Below are positions 39,583 to 51,899 of a DNA stretch of 64,000 nucleotides, piece by piece; position 1 is the first letter of the stretch; each line of letters starts with the position of its first letter. Source of the stretch: Adineta steineri (taxonomy: Eukaryota; Rotifera; Eurotatoria; Adinetida; Adinetidae). The stretch is taken from NCBI GenBank assembly GCA_905250115.1, contig CAJNOI010000166.1, positions 129,153 to 193,152 of the forward strand. The letters run 5' to 3'. The translations under genes were made by a program, and so were the position numbers. Below the pieces are notes generated by a model. That model was not told where the DNA came from, did not search any database, and was given only the letters and a program-made list of their open reading frames with translations.

Positions 39583-42176
39583 TAAACTTCTTAAAAAAAT
39601 TTGTTTTTCTGTTTATTGCATGTTTTTATATTTTTATATGTTGAATAAAAACAGGAAAACAATGCAGTTGTTTTCATGAGAATTATTACTCGAGAACCTA
39701 ATCAGTCAATATATATGTATTTGCATAGGAGACCTGTTGCTCTTTTATAATCATAACAGAACACACTATAATAGAAAAATAAAAAAGATAACCTTGAGCC
39801 TTCATTTATGCCATTTTAAAGAAGAAGAAGAAGAAGAAGAATAGAAAGAGAGAATATTAAAAAGCGAAAGATCGATAAGCAACTAACGTGTATTTTTTTG
39901 TCAACATAAGAATCCATCAGTCAAACTCACGTGTATATTTATTTCTCTAGTGACATATTTTTTTTCTCTGAAATAAGTTTACGTATAAACACCTCCGCTT
40001 GTTTCTTCCTGTTGGTATTTTTTATAAAAAATAACCAGACGGCTTCTTCGCTTCGTCATTATCATCATCACTATTTTTTTTCCCTCTCTCTCTCTCCTTC
40101 TTGCTTTTTTTCTTGTCATGCACCTTTTTATGAATGACGAAACGACGACAACAACGACATCCCTCCTGACAACGACACTGAGGTGGAAAGTATAAAGAAA
40201 GTTGACGTCAAAAGTAGGCAACAAACAATTGACATTCAAACAGAAACATTCATATAATCTTTTTGACGACAACAAAAAACAACTATGCTTGCATCATTCA
40301 TGTAGTTAAAACAATACATAAGGTAAGCGCACATATATTCCCAATGAAACATATATAATTGATATTTAAAAAGAAACGCTTTTTTTCTATTTAAGAATTA
40401 TGTAGTCAGATTAACGATTAGTATATTTTCATGTCCTTGTAATATATATATTAGATATGTAATAGTATACTTGCGTCAACTGTAGAGAGAGAGGAAAAAA
40501 TCAATTTATTTTTTTTTAAATTATTTATTAAACCTTGACTTTATTGGAACTATGTATTCTTTTCTTTTTATTTGTATCCGATTATTGTTGTGAATTAATC
40601 ATTCCTTCTGTTGCTACGTGCTATTCGCAAAAAATAATCATTTGTCGGATGCCGCCAGACGGCGTATTTTTTATAACATAGATTCTCTTTTTTATTGATA
40701 CACGGACAAAAAAAAGGCGATTGTAGTAAAAGAGAAAAGATTAACTAATAAAATAAATGGCACAATAAAACGCTTCAATAAAACAATGAACTATAATCAG
40801 AAGCAGATCTTTCACATATTTGAAAGAAATACTTGATTTTCCTTTCATTAGTATAATGTGCTCTTGAAAAATATCTCATGAAAAGAATTTTTTTTTATAA
40901 CCTTCGTTTGTCGTCATAATAAATTTAAAATGTATGAACATAAAGAAACAATAGAAGAAATTAGAAAAGAAGAATCAACACTTTGTGACAAACAGAGAAC
41001 AGCTTATTTTAATATGTTTAAATGCATATAGATATTATTTTTCTTTTAAACAATGAAAATGAATAGGTTATTATGCTAACGGGTAGGTCGTTTATTTTTT
41101 CTTCTTTAACTTTGAAATTATAATCTTTCATTGTCATAATCGAAATGATAATGTGTGATTGAGTACAAAAGCAACTGTCAAAGTATATATATATCATCAA
41201 ACGAGATTTAGAAAAAAGATGTGTAAGAAGTTTTTACTTTTCTTTTTTACGATTATATATAGATACACAGTTATAAAGCGTGAAAGAAAAATCAATCACT
41301 TCACTTATATGTTTTCATTATAGTTAAAAAATTCACTCTTTTTTTTGTCTTTTGTAAGCTAGTGTGTGTATATATAAATCGTATTCGCTTCGTTTCTTTC
41401 GTCGCACTCCTAAATATAAAACCTACTTCTTTTTTCTCTCTTTCTTATTGTACACATGTATGAGGAAAGGCTACACCATACATACATCGACAAGTTTTTA
41501 ACACACACATACATACTTATACTCTCTTACATATGCGCACAGTTTGAGCTCATTCTCTATGTTGACACAATTTTTGGTCGCGTCGGCTACTGTTAAATAT
41601 ATATCTATATATATGTGTACGCGTTGATCTTGAACTATACAACGAAATATGTATTGATGGCAAAGAAAAAGAAAACGATATATGTAGAAGATGAGTATTA
41701 TAATAGTTGAAGGTACTAGCTATTGTCAACTCAATCAATGAACAATTATTTTAGTACAATGTTGGCAATATGTTTATGGTGACGTCAGATTGACGAAAAA
41801 TAATGGATGAGCGTGAGTCAATAGATTATCCTTGATAATATAAAGACAAGGTTCTTCTCTTGTGATGTTTTAAGTCGATGTAATGACTAGACACATTTTG
41901 AATGATGATATAGCATAATCATTAGAGAAGGATGAATGAGTCAGATCAATAAAGAAAAAATTATATCTAATCAGGTGTAAATAATACATTGAAAACAGTA
42001 TAAACATATATATATAATTATTAGTATTTTGGTGACGTGAAATAAACGTCCTTTAAATCGATACATGTAATTTTGAGAAATTGAATAATTATTTTGATAT
42101 TTTTGATTTTATTCTATATATAATTATTTATTTTTAATATTTAGGCGTGCCATCCGCTCTTCCTTAGCGGTCTCCA
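39583..42176. other. Intergenic with microsatellites, no gene seen
   Basis: 2.6 kb. It contains an AAG run (39821-39841), CT-rich tracts (40081-40115) and AT repeats. Open frames on both strands are low-complexity shadows. It probably includes the promoter and a 5'UTR intron of the next gene, whose acceptor is at 42143-42144. Confidence 0.5.
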
Positions 42177-42835
42177 ATGACCGAGAGTTATTTAACTACA
42201 GATATTATTGTTATTATTGTTTTAGTCGTCGTATTAGGTATGTTAAGAATTTATTTTAAAAAAATCATAAATATTTAAAATTTCTTTTTTATAAATTTGA
42301 TTTAGTCTTAGTTGGTGTATGTGCCTTTTTTACACATTTTTACTGGACAAAAATTGGCGTTTCTGAAATATGGAATACAGCAAAATGGAGTTCAATGCGC
42401 AGTTCAGTATATCATACAATGCGTCGTTTAAGTCGAGCAAGTAGTAGTAAATATGGATCTGAACGTCCGTTTTCTGCAGCATCAGCATATTCGGAAGATT
42501 CAGATGGTAGTGCATTACCAGCTCCTTTACGAAATAAAAAACCTAATACGAATGCTAATCCAAATACTCCTTCTCCAGTTCCTCCTCCTCCTCCCCCATC
42601 ACAACCTCCTGATATTCATTCATCGACACCAGTAACTAATGATAATAATAATGTACGTCGAAATTCACGCAATCAAGTACAACCGGTTTCTACAATAGCA
42701 TATAATAATACAGGAAGAAAGAATTATGGAATTAAAATAGGACAACCACTTGAAAGTACACAAATTCGTAATGTACATGAGAACGACGATAAAAATAATG
42801 GTATAACTCCTACTGTTGAAACACATCGTTTTTAA
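42177..42835 (+). CDS. Small single-pass membrane protein with Pro-rich cytoplasmic tail
   Basis: Two exons (42177-42237, 42306-42835) give 196 aa. The N-terminus MTESYLTTDIIVIIVLVVVL continues across the splice into VGVCAFFTHFYW, forming one membrane span at about 9-32. The rest is a polar tail with a Ser/Arg-rich stretch, a Pro run (VPPPPPPSQPP, possible SH3 or EVH1 ligand) and a Asn-rich end. There is no signal peptide before the span, so the tail is probably cytoplasmic. Function unknown. A splice acceptor (ATATTTAG) lies 32 nt before the ATG. Confidence 0.72.
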
Positions 42836-43293
42836 AATTAATTTTAATTTTCATCTTATGATAAAAGCTTTTTTCCTCCTTTCAATCATCTCTTTTTCTC
42901 AATATATTGGTGATATACGACTTCACCCTGGTGATATAAATCTTTTGTTCTTTATTTTTGTCATTTTATGTGTTCATTCAATAGATGACTTATCTATTCT
43001 CTTTCTCTTTCTCTTTCAGTTTTTTTTCTTCTCTCTATTTTTATGATGTATTACTATTGTTATTAATGATGATGACGACGATCGCTCGACTATTTTTTTT
43101 TTGTTTTGTTTTTTTTATGTGAATATGCATGCGCTGGTGTCTTTCGGTGATATCTGTTGTGGCTTATAAATGCGTTTGCATAAAAAAAAAGTATATATAT
43201 ATAAAGCTCAAATAAAAAAAATACCAAAGCAAAATATGAGATTTTAAAATAATCGGACAAAAGTTTATTATACAAAATAAAAACAGATCACAG
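42836..43293. other. Convergent 3' region
   Basis: 458 bp between two convergent stop codons. T-rich stretches and AATAAA-like signals on both strands are consistent with 3'UTRs. No gene seen. Confidence 0.5.
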
Positions 43294-45305
43294 TTATACA
43301 TGAGGCGGAGGAGGAGGAGGAGGATGACTAGTTAAAGATGATGATTGTTCACTTTCCATACGTTCGGTTATATCTACTGAAGTATTTTCATAACCTAAAC
43401 CTTGTCGATAATTACGATAGTCAATTTGTACGGGTGCTGTAATACCATTTTGATTAACACCGAGACCATTACCAGGTGTCCAACCAATTTTTTCTAATAA
43501 TTGATGACCAATATTAGTTGCATCAATTGGTGCAATAATTTCATCTGTTAATTAAAAGGTTACACAATGAAAATAAACATATAAAAATAACTTACTATGT
43601 TTATGATGATCACTTTTAACTCGCTTATGATTATAACTATTATGATGAGAACGACGAGATTCTTTTAATAAACGAATATGACGTTTTAAATGAGGATGTG
43701 TATAAGCATTCTAGAATAAAATTTTAATATTTAGATTAAGAAATAAATATGTAAATGTTAAAGATAGTTTTACTTTTAGGTCTATCAATAGCCTTGAACT
43801 AAATCAAATAGTTAAATGTTATCGAAATTATAATTACATTTATGAACTATAACTACAGATATGAGACTAGACGTAACATAGGTTAAGAGAATAAAAAATC
43901 ATGGTCATGATGTATTCGGATAAATAATTATTTTCTTTTTTCTCGATTTTATTAATCTAACTAATTAAATGAATCTATAAAGCAAGTCTTACAAATGTAA
44001 TTTATTTCTTAGGTCTTCTATTAATTTAATAATAATGATCTTCCTAGAGGAATATCAATAAATAGAATCTTTTGAAGATAATTGATTTAATTCTATCTTA
44101 CTTTCATGCCAAGATTTCTTCGATTTCCTGTTAACATTTCTCGATCGACATAGGATTTAATTCGATTTTGTATTGTATTTTTTGAATTCGTTAACATCAT
44201 ACTAAGTGCACCATTAACAATTTTTTGTAAAGTTCCGTCAGTTGTTGTTAACATCTTTTCATCATTATTATTATCATCATCATCATCATTGTCTGATTTA
44301 TCATCGTCATTATCTTCCCACCATGATATAACACGTGGTATACTACTTTCATCTCTTGGCCAATCGGATTGTTCATCATCAGCTTCATTACTTGTCAAAC
44401 ATGGATCTTTATCACTGTCACTTAAATTCAAACTACTACTACTACTGAAATTTGTTCTAGAAAACAATAATAATTTTAAACTAGAAAATCTTCTAAAACT
44501 TACAAATTAGGATCATCTATACATGTCATATCATAATCATGTAGACTATTATTACGTATACGAAAATCATCTTGAACTATTGTACGTGATCGTTTACGTT
44601 TACCAATATAATTCGAATGGTTCATAGCTAATGAAAATGCTGCTGCTGATGATGAAGATGGTGTTGTTGTATTTCTATCAATATCAAGTATTCGAGAACT
44701 ACTTTCACTTCGACAATTACGTCGTCGACGACGTAAAGGTGTACTTATTGTTGCTGTATGAGATATTTTTACACTTGGACAACGTGTCAACTGAATAGAT
44801 TGTTCCGTTTTTAATATAGATGTTGATGTAGGTGGAATAATTGGCTTTTTAAATGGACGACGACGTCGTCGTATTTCATCAGCTTGTAAAGCTGAATCAG
44901 ATTCTGATGCCGTAGCTAATGATGATGATTGAGTTTCTAAAAAAAAACACAAATAATTCATTTTTTTGCTTTTATTATTTTTTCAAAATTACTAGATGGC
45001 ATTGGCATATCATCACTATCACTAACAATCGATTGTTTATTTCGACTTTGACTATTTTCTGGTGTTGTACTATCTGATGCTTCAATTTTATATTGTTGCA
45101 TATCATTATTAATTGGACGTTTTCGTCGTCGTTTGATTTTTGATGTTGTTGCTGATGATGTTATTGGAACATTTGATAATGATGATGTTAATATATTTGC
45201 ATCATTTAATGCACTATTTAGATCAGCAGCTAATTGATCCATAATCTTTTTTTGAATACAACGAATTTTGTCTTTGATTAAAAAAACATGAGAACTTTCA
45301 TCCAT
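43294..45305 (-). CDS. GPATCH2: GPATCH2-like G-patch protein
   Basis: Five exons on the minus strand (44993-45305, 44504-44936, 44102-44456, 43596-43710, 43294-43544) give 488 aa. The G-patch is at about 413-457: IGHQLLEKIGWTPGNGLG, NGITAPV, GLGY. Upstream, ADDEQSDWPRDES and PRVISWWEDND match the conserved DDEQSDW...WWE region of GPATCH2, which supports orthology beyond the G-patch alone. Several Arg/Lys clusters (IRRRRRPFKK, KIKRRRKRP, LRRRRRN) are likely nuclear localisation signals, and an Asp-rich run follows WWED. G-patch proteins activate DEAH helicases such as DHX15 in splicing or ribosome work (known). It ends in a poly-Pro tail before HV. A 385-bp intron separates the third and fourth exons. 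Confidence 0.88.
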
Positions 45306-46136
45306 TCGAATAGAAATTTATGAAATATCTTGTTTAAGAATATTTAATAGAATATTCAATGCACACTTAAACATCTAAAATATAAATTTCAAGACTCTAA
45401 CATAGAGACTACAAAACTTTATTTCTCAAATCTTGTGTTGAGAACTTTGCATCAATTTGTATCAGATCTTTTCCTATAAAAAAAGAATGACTAATTGAGA
45501 TAGAATATGCAGTTTGTTTACTATGAAAATTCTACATATGGCGATTAAAAAAACAAATATTTATTTTAAGTACGTATATATAGACAACTGCTATTGATAT
45601 ATCACTTATAATAATAAACGATCAATCAATAAATCTACTAGTACTATCCTTCTTAATATTATCTAGAATAGAAAACAAAATAAACATATGCTTCTTCCCA
45701 TATTTTCCATAGATAGTTTATCTAGAATAAATTTAGAAGTTGACGATTTTTAAACTTTTTCTTATAGAATATAAACATTTATCTCTGCTTTTGATAAAAA
45801 GATGCTTTTGTTCATTATTCAATAGAAATTGAAAATTTTCGTATTCATATTTGTTATTCGATGAATTAGAACAAAAAAAAAGACAATAGTTTATATATAT
45901 TTATATATATATATATAAGAATAAATGTGCACACGTTGAAAGATGAGCATAAACTCGTGACAAGAACAAAAAAAAGAAAAAGAAACGAAAGAGTTATTAA
46001 TTCCATACAAAGAGATAAGGATATGCAGGAATATATTGAGCAAAAACACAGATGCCGATTAAATCGAACAAAAGAAAAGTTTTCTTTGTATACATATATT
46101 TATGGATGCACAACTCGATTACCAACAAAAGGAATA
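45306..46136. other. Intergenic, no gene seen
   Basis: 831 bp between two minus-strand genes, AT-rich with a TA repeat near 45890-45916. No gene supported. Confidence 0.45.
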
Positions 46137-47649
46137 TTATTGCTGTTGTTGTTGTTGTTGTTGTTCTAATTTATATTGAAGTTCTAATGATATACGTTTA
46201 TCAATTAGATCAGTAAGTCGATCTTCCCAATGTTTAAGCTGTGCTTTAAGTACAGAATTTCGAGTTTTTGTTTGATTTAATGCTGTATGAAGATTTTCAA
46301 TTGTAGTTGTTGATGGTGTGGATATAATTGATGCTAATTCTTGTAAATGATCTGGTTGAATTAAATCACGTATTTGTCCAAGTAAAATATTTGGATCAGA
46401 TTGTTGAGGTGTCGATGCTATTGATGGACGTGTTCGATTATAAAGATATGGTGTAGTATTTGTAGATGAACTACTATTACTATTATGATTTGTTGTCAAT
46501 GGTACGTTACGTTGAGGTGTATCATTAACTATTGTACGCGGTGGTAACATTGGTTGATGAGCAACATCAATAGATGCTGTTCGACCAGGTGCACGTGGTG
46601 GTGGCGGAGGTGGCGGTGGTTTTACTGTTGTTGTTGTTGTTGTTGTCGTAGGAGCAACAAATAGTGGTGGTAATGGCGGTGGTGGTGATAGACGAAGAGC
46701 AACTGGTGCTACAATACGATGATTGTCAGCAATTGGTGGTCCATAACTAAATTGTTTTGGTGAATTTGGATTTTCATCGTTATTTAAAGTTATATTATTT
46801 GTTATTTCACTGTTTGAATTTTTAAAAGTTGCCCAATTTTCTGATTGTTCATTGATTTGTGGTAGATTAGTTATTGAATCAGATAAATCAATAAGTGGTG
46901 TATATGGTTGTAATTGTGGTGGAAGTTCATCGGGTAATTCAAAACCATTGACACGTAACACTACAAGATGCATTGCTGTACAAAATTCAGCAAGTGATAA
47001 TGCACCATCATGATTAACATCAGATAAATTCCATATTTGAGATAATTCAGTTGTTAGTAAACGTGAACGTTCAAAAAATTCTTTTGCTATATTACCTAAA
47101 AAATGAAAAAAAAAACAATTTTCTTTTCTTCTCCCATTTAATTAATTTACCACTAATAAGTTTAGTTATATCTGGTTGTATATCTTTAAATTGTTTAGTA
47201 TAATATTCTCGTTGTACAGTATTTATTGTCCATGGATCATCAACAAAATCTTGGTCACTATCATCATCATCGGATATACTTGATGACGATTCATCATCAT
47301 CACTTTCACTTGCTTCACTTGAACTTTCATTATGATGATGACGATGCTTATTATGACTACCATTACTTGGTTTTGTTAAATACATCGCCCAATCTTTTTT
47401 AAAAGCTGATGGTTGATGTTGAGATGTTGATGTTAACGAAGATGATTGAGCAATAGCATCATGTAAACGAGATGAGTTACTTCCAACTAAACCTTTACCT
47501 TCATCGTCAGATTCAATATATGATGATAAATGTTGAACACTATCTGATTGAGAACTAAGAATTGATATTGTATCAATATCTAATCGTGGATGAACATCAA
47601 CCATTGGTATTGGTGGATGACGAAGTGTGACGCCATCACTGGTCGTCAT
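46137..47649 (-). CDS. REPS: REPS-like EH-domain adaptor
   Basis: Two coding exons on the minus strand (47151-47649, 46137-47095) give 485 aa. The EH domain (about 138-232) reads [17 protein letters not shown], then [20 protein letters not shown] and [18 protein letters not shown], and its calcium loop [12 protein letters not shown] (192-203) is complete. A Pro-rich part ([21 protein letters not shown]) and a C-terminal coiled coil ([19 protein letters not shown]) ending in poly-Gln match RALBP1-associated Eps-domain proteins, which act in endocytosis and Ral signalling (known). Vertebrate REPS1 has two EH domains; only the second is visible here. A splice acceptor (TTATTTCCAG) lies 17 nt before the chosen ATG, and an open frame continues across it, so a missed upstream exon is possible. 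Confidence 0.82.
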
Positions 47650-48458
47650 TGTTTTGCTCACCGGTGCTGGAAATAAGATATATATATATATATATTTATA
47701 AATAACAGATCTTGAATGAAATAAAATACACAGTATGATATAAATTAACTAACAAAAAGAAAATGAATATTCAATACTAGTTTGCATACATGCTGTGATA
47801 GTCAATCAACAATACAAAATTTTTGTTTTTTCTTACTAACAAAGTTATTATTGATAATAATACATTTCTTTTTTTTTTCTTCTTCTTTCATTGACTCAAG
47901 AATTTATAAGACTGATACAAAAAGCTATTTTTGCAGACAGCAAAAAAAAATGAGAGAAGAAAAATAATATTTTTTTTTATGTGTACGACCTAATGGACAG
48001 GAAAATAAAAACGACTGATCTATCTCATTGGAATTAAGACGACAACGAATAAAATATATGATTCATGTTTGTCTTATTCTTTCGGTCAAGTGGTTCATCG
48101 GTGAACGAAACAAATTATAAGATAGTTTAATGTCGCTACGTTCATTGTATTCGCATACTATTATGTTAGATGTCACTAGTTATCGAATATGAAAAAAATA
48201 AAATTAGCTTTATATATTATAACAACTCGCATCGTTATGAATGGTTTCAATTGAGTATTCTCCATTATATAGAATTTTTCTTAATGACGTAGACAGGAAT
48301 ATGAACGGATTGAAACAGGATATGAACGATTCCGCACTAAAGAATAGATTTATATATAATTGAGTTTTCTTTTTTTTTGAGGTATGAAATAAGACATTTA
48401 CACATTTTATTCATTTATTTTCTGATAGTTTACATTAAAAACAAAAATCAACAACTAA
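47650..48458. other. Gap, no exon recognised
   Basis: 809 bp with TA and T-rich tracts. I looked here for the first EH domain of REPS on the minus strand and did not find it. Confidence 0.45.
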
Positions 48459-48870
48459 TTAACATCGTGTTTGTGACCATGTTGGATCTAATATTGTTCC
48501 TGAAATAGTATAACAAGTATTAAGTACTACTGATGAATATTCTTCGATAAAAATTCTTTTATAAACAGCAATAAAAACTAAAGCTTTACATTCAACTTGA
48601 TACCAAATAGCGTCAAATGGTATCTCTAATTTTGAACATTGTAAAATTGGAAATAAACCTGTATCATATCTTTGAATTTGAAGTTCATAAGTGAATCTTT
48701 GTGATTCAAAATAACATTTAGCTAAATAAACTCCATGATTACATATACGAATATAATTACTAATGGATAAATCAACATCTAAATAAATATAATAAAATTT
48801 ATCGAAAATAAATTATAAAATATGATTTACTAGAAAGTAGAAGTAGGAGAAAGATGAAATACTTCGTCAT
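48459..48870 (-). CDS. Small secreted protein
   Basis: Two exons on the minus strand (48831-48870, 48459-48778) give 119 aa. The first exon encodes the signal peptide MTKYFIFLLLLLS. The mature part starts NVDLSISNYIRICNHGVYLA, has six cysteines (RICNHG, AKCYFE, LQCSKL, VECKAL, NTCYTI and the final C) and ends SGTILDPTWSQTRC. The beta-rich composition and the GTxLDPxW end recall short secreted invertebrate proteins, but I cannot name the family. The six cysteines could form three disulfides (inference). An open start exists only through splicing, so single-frame ORF searches miss it. Confidence 0.72.
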
Positions 48871-49324
48871 GTTTAATAAAATCAAGCCTAAGAGAATATG
48901 AAACGAAAAAAGAATTTGTTCGTTTAATTGCTTCTTTGTGAATCTATATTCAATTACAAAATGGTAGGCATTGCAACAAATGATTGATATAAAAACAAAG
49001 TTTCATGTCAATCATGTTATGTAATTCAATTCAATAGATCTCCCGTTTAATAGATCTGAAAGATCGATCAATATTTGTAAAAATTGCTTGATGAATACTA
49101 ATAAATCAGATATATTATGCTTATAAATAAGAATTTGAAAACTTTAGTTTTTAGAGCATGTTTCGATCGAAAACATTTGATCTATTATTTTTGGTGAGGT
49201 GTCAAAATGTCAAAAGTAGGTGGGTGTGGGTCTGGGTGTTAGTTTTGTTTAAATAAAATACTCACACTCATACCCAACTTACGACATTTTGTTCCTCGAC
49301 TATCTGCACTGTCGACATTTTGAT

Positions 49325-49630
49325 AATCCCAACTTTGGTCGAAAAAGAAAAATTTCGAAAGTTAGAAATATCGAAAGGTAAACATGTCGAAACTAAATTA
49401 GACAAACGTCGAAATATAAAAATATCGAAGACGTTGATTTTAGGGTATGGGTGTTGGTGTGGGTATGAGAGTGGCTAAATATAGATGAGTGTCTGTATTT
49501 ACACCCATCCTCAAACGTCTTTCTTCGTTTGTCTCTTAAGTTGTTTCGAACACCCAAAGTCTTATAATTTTCATATTTCGGCTTTTTTTCTTCGATATTT
49601 TAATATTTCGACCTTAGTGGGGAGAATCGA
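49325..49630. mobile_element. Fold-back (MITE-like) repeat, copy B
   Basis: Reverse complement of copy A at 21817-22222. The left end AATCCCAACTTTGGTCGAAAA equals A's right end, and the right end (TTTCGACCTTAG then GGGGAGAATCGAC) equals A's left end. Shared internal blocks include the strings around GACGTTTGAGG, AACACCCAAAGTCTTAT and ATATTTAGCCAC. It is shorter than copy A. A related G-rich patch, GGTGGGTGTGGGTCTGGGTG, lies just outside at 49219-49238. No coding capacity. Confidence 0.7.
49442..49466 (+). repeat. Degenerate telomere-like array in copy B
   Basis: Four GGGTAT/GGGTGT/TGGTGT-type 6-bp units, the counterpart of the array in copy A. More degenerate and shorter. Confidence 0.5.
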
Positions 49631-49906
49631 CATTTTACCACTTCCCCACTATTTTTATCTAATCAATCTGATATTCTCCCACATAGTGACTCATTGTACA
49701 AATGTAACATGGCATACTTTTCTGTTTTCATTGATGCACAATATGTGTGTTTGTTGTGAAATTACATATACAAGGTTATACTGTCACGTGCATGTTTCAT
49801 TTTTTCTTTTTCCTTTACATCATCTACTTACATCATAAAATGTTGTTAAAGAAAAAACTAAAATATTTATTCGACATGGTTTATTACTGAAAATTTTTTT
49901 TCATCG

Positions 49907-51501
49907 ATGTCAGTCGATCAATCCTCATCATCAACTTCGATTTCAGCTGCTGAATTAGAAACATGTATAAAAGTTCTTTCAAAATTTGAGTCGAATGATG
50001 GATATCCATCTATTGAATCCAAAGAATTTGATCAAATTCGACCAATAATACAAAATTTATTTCATATTGGAAAACGATCATCTAGAAAACAAAATAAGGT
50101 TCAACGACGTGAAAAAAGAGTCATCGATCAAAAGGCTAAAAACAAATGTCTACTCCGATCAAGTCGAGCAAAAAATCTTCAACAACTTCAATTAGAACAT
50201 ATTCTTGTACCTGATGGTGTTGCACAAATCGAACATAATGAAACTCATACACCACAACGATTAACTCAACCAATTAATTGCTACATATGTAAACTTAAAT
50301 ATCGTACATTACATTTTTTTTATGATAGACTTTGTCCATCATGTGCAACATTTAATTATGATAAACGTTTACAAACTACTGATCTTACAAATAAAATTGC
50401 GTTAGTTACAGGTGGTCGAGTTAAAATTGGTTATCGTATTGTTTTAAAATTATTACGTACAAATTGTTTTGTTATAACAACAAGTCGATTTCCAATGGAT
50501 TTTTTAAATCGTTTAAATAAAGAACAAGATTTTGAACAATGGAAAGATCATATACATATTTATGGTGTCGATTTTCGATATTCAAAACTTGTCGAATTTT
50601 TTACACAAATGTTAATTAATAAATATGATCGATTAGATTTTATAATTAATAATGCATGTCAAACAATTCAACGAACAAATGAATATTATCAACATTTATT
50701 CACAAATGAAAAATTAACTAATTATTCGCTTTTATCTGCTGATGAACAAAAAATTCTCGATGGAAATTTACAATTTTATCAGCAATTAATACCCTGTTCT
50801 AATCGAAAACAAGATATATCATATCCTCTAGCATTACCATCCACATCAAATGATATGATTGTCGAAACATCTTCTACAATTAGTAATACTTCATTTGATG
50901 TAAATCAACAACCAATTGATTTTCGTTCAACAAATTCTTGGCTATTACGTTTAGATGAATTATCTACAAATGAAATAAATGAAGTTCTTGCAATAAATAC
51001 TTTAGCACCATTTATTCTTAATAGTAAACTTAAAATATTAATGGGCGAAAAACATCCTAATCCTGAAAGTATTAAATTTATTATAAATGTTTCAGCTATG
51101 GAAGGTTCATTTTCTCGTGTAAATAAAACTGATCGACATCCACATACAAATGCTGCTAAAGCTGCATTAAATATGATGACACGAACATCAGCAATCGATT
51201 ATAAACGATCAAATATCTATATGGTTTCTGTTGATACAGGTTTATTTTATTTAAAAGAAAACAAAGAGAATCTTATATTTTATTTATTCTTGTAGGTTGG
51301 ATAAATGATGAGAAGCCAATAGAAAAAGCAATGAAAGCAATGATTAATCATGATTTTCAAACACCACTTGATGAAGAAGATGCTGCTGCACGTGTTTTAG
51401 ATCCAATTATTAATACTTATCGTCAATTAGCTAAAGGAGAAACTGATATTAATATTCCTTATGGATGTTTCTTGAAAGACTATGTTAAATGTGATTGGTA
51501 A
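49907..51501 (+). CDS. SDR-fold protein with N-terminal zinc-knuckle-like motif
   Basis: Two exons (49907-51239, 51296-51501) give 512 aa. Residues 1-120 are basic and helical. CYICKLKY...LCPSC (C125, C128, C143, C146) looks like a zinc-binding knuckle. A Rossmann fold follows: IALVTGGRVKIGYRIVLKLL (164-183) is the nucleotide-binding loop and NNA is at 248-250. Ser396 lies in NVSAMEG. At the position of the usual YxxxK the sequence is HPHTNAAKAALNMMTRT, so Lys418 remains but Tyr is replaced by Thr. A long insertion (about 255-345) separates NNA from the catalytic part. The combination of CxxC knuckle and HPHTNxAK is, as I recall, a conserved SDR subfamily in fungi, amoebae and rotifers. Substrate unknown. 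Its 3' end faces the CAP-Gly gene. Confidence 0.82.
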
Positions 51502-51899
51502 TAGAAATAAATATTATTTTTTACAAGAAATTAGAGTTTGTCACTGTATATTTTGAGTAATTCATTCTACGTAAAATACAAATCAAGAAGAGAAAAAAAA
51601 AGTTGAGATTATAATAAGGAGAAAAAAAATTCACAAATAAATTTTGTCTACTATGACATTAAAATGCATGTAAGGAAATAAAAACATTAATTGTATTCAA
51701 AATACTTCTATCGATTCTTGTATATGAGAAGTTCGTTGAATTTTTGATTTATATCATTTTTAAAAAAGAAGAATTTGTGTAAGATCTATTTTTTTTGATA
51801 AACTAATATAGAGGAAAAAGAAAAGACAATGAGAAAAAGGAATAGATCGTTTAACTCTCTATGTATAAAAATGAGATTATTTTTTTGTTTTATATCAAT
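51502..51899. other. Convergent 3' region
   Basis: 398 bp between convergent stop codons. AT-rich with polyadenylation-like AATAAA strings. No gene seen. Confidence 0.5.

Larger units (their letters stand above)
48871..49906. other. Intergenic region holding fold-back copy B
   Basis: Divergent promoter region between the small secreted gene (-) and the SDR-like gene (+). Its middle is occupied by the repeat at about 49195-49631. The open frame through it is repeat sequence, not a gene. Confidence 0.5.

Noticed and set aside
42145-42176. Possible short upstream coding exon
   Set aside because: The AG at 42143-42144 is better explained as a 5'UTR or trans-splice acceptor.
45927-46169. Basic open frame on the plus strand overlapping the REPS 3' end
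   Set aside because: The poly-Leu end is the antisense of the REPS poly-Gln codons.
49485-49838. Open frame of 117 codons on the plus strand
   Set aside because: Starts inside fold-back copy B; its composition comes from the repeat and T-rich DNA.
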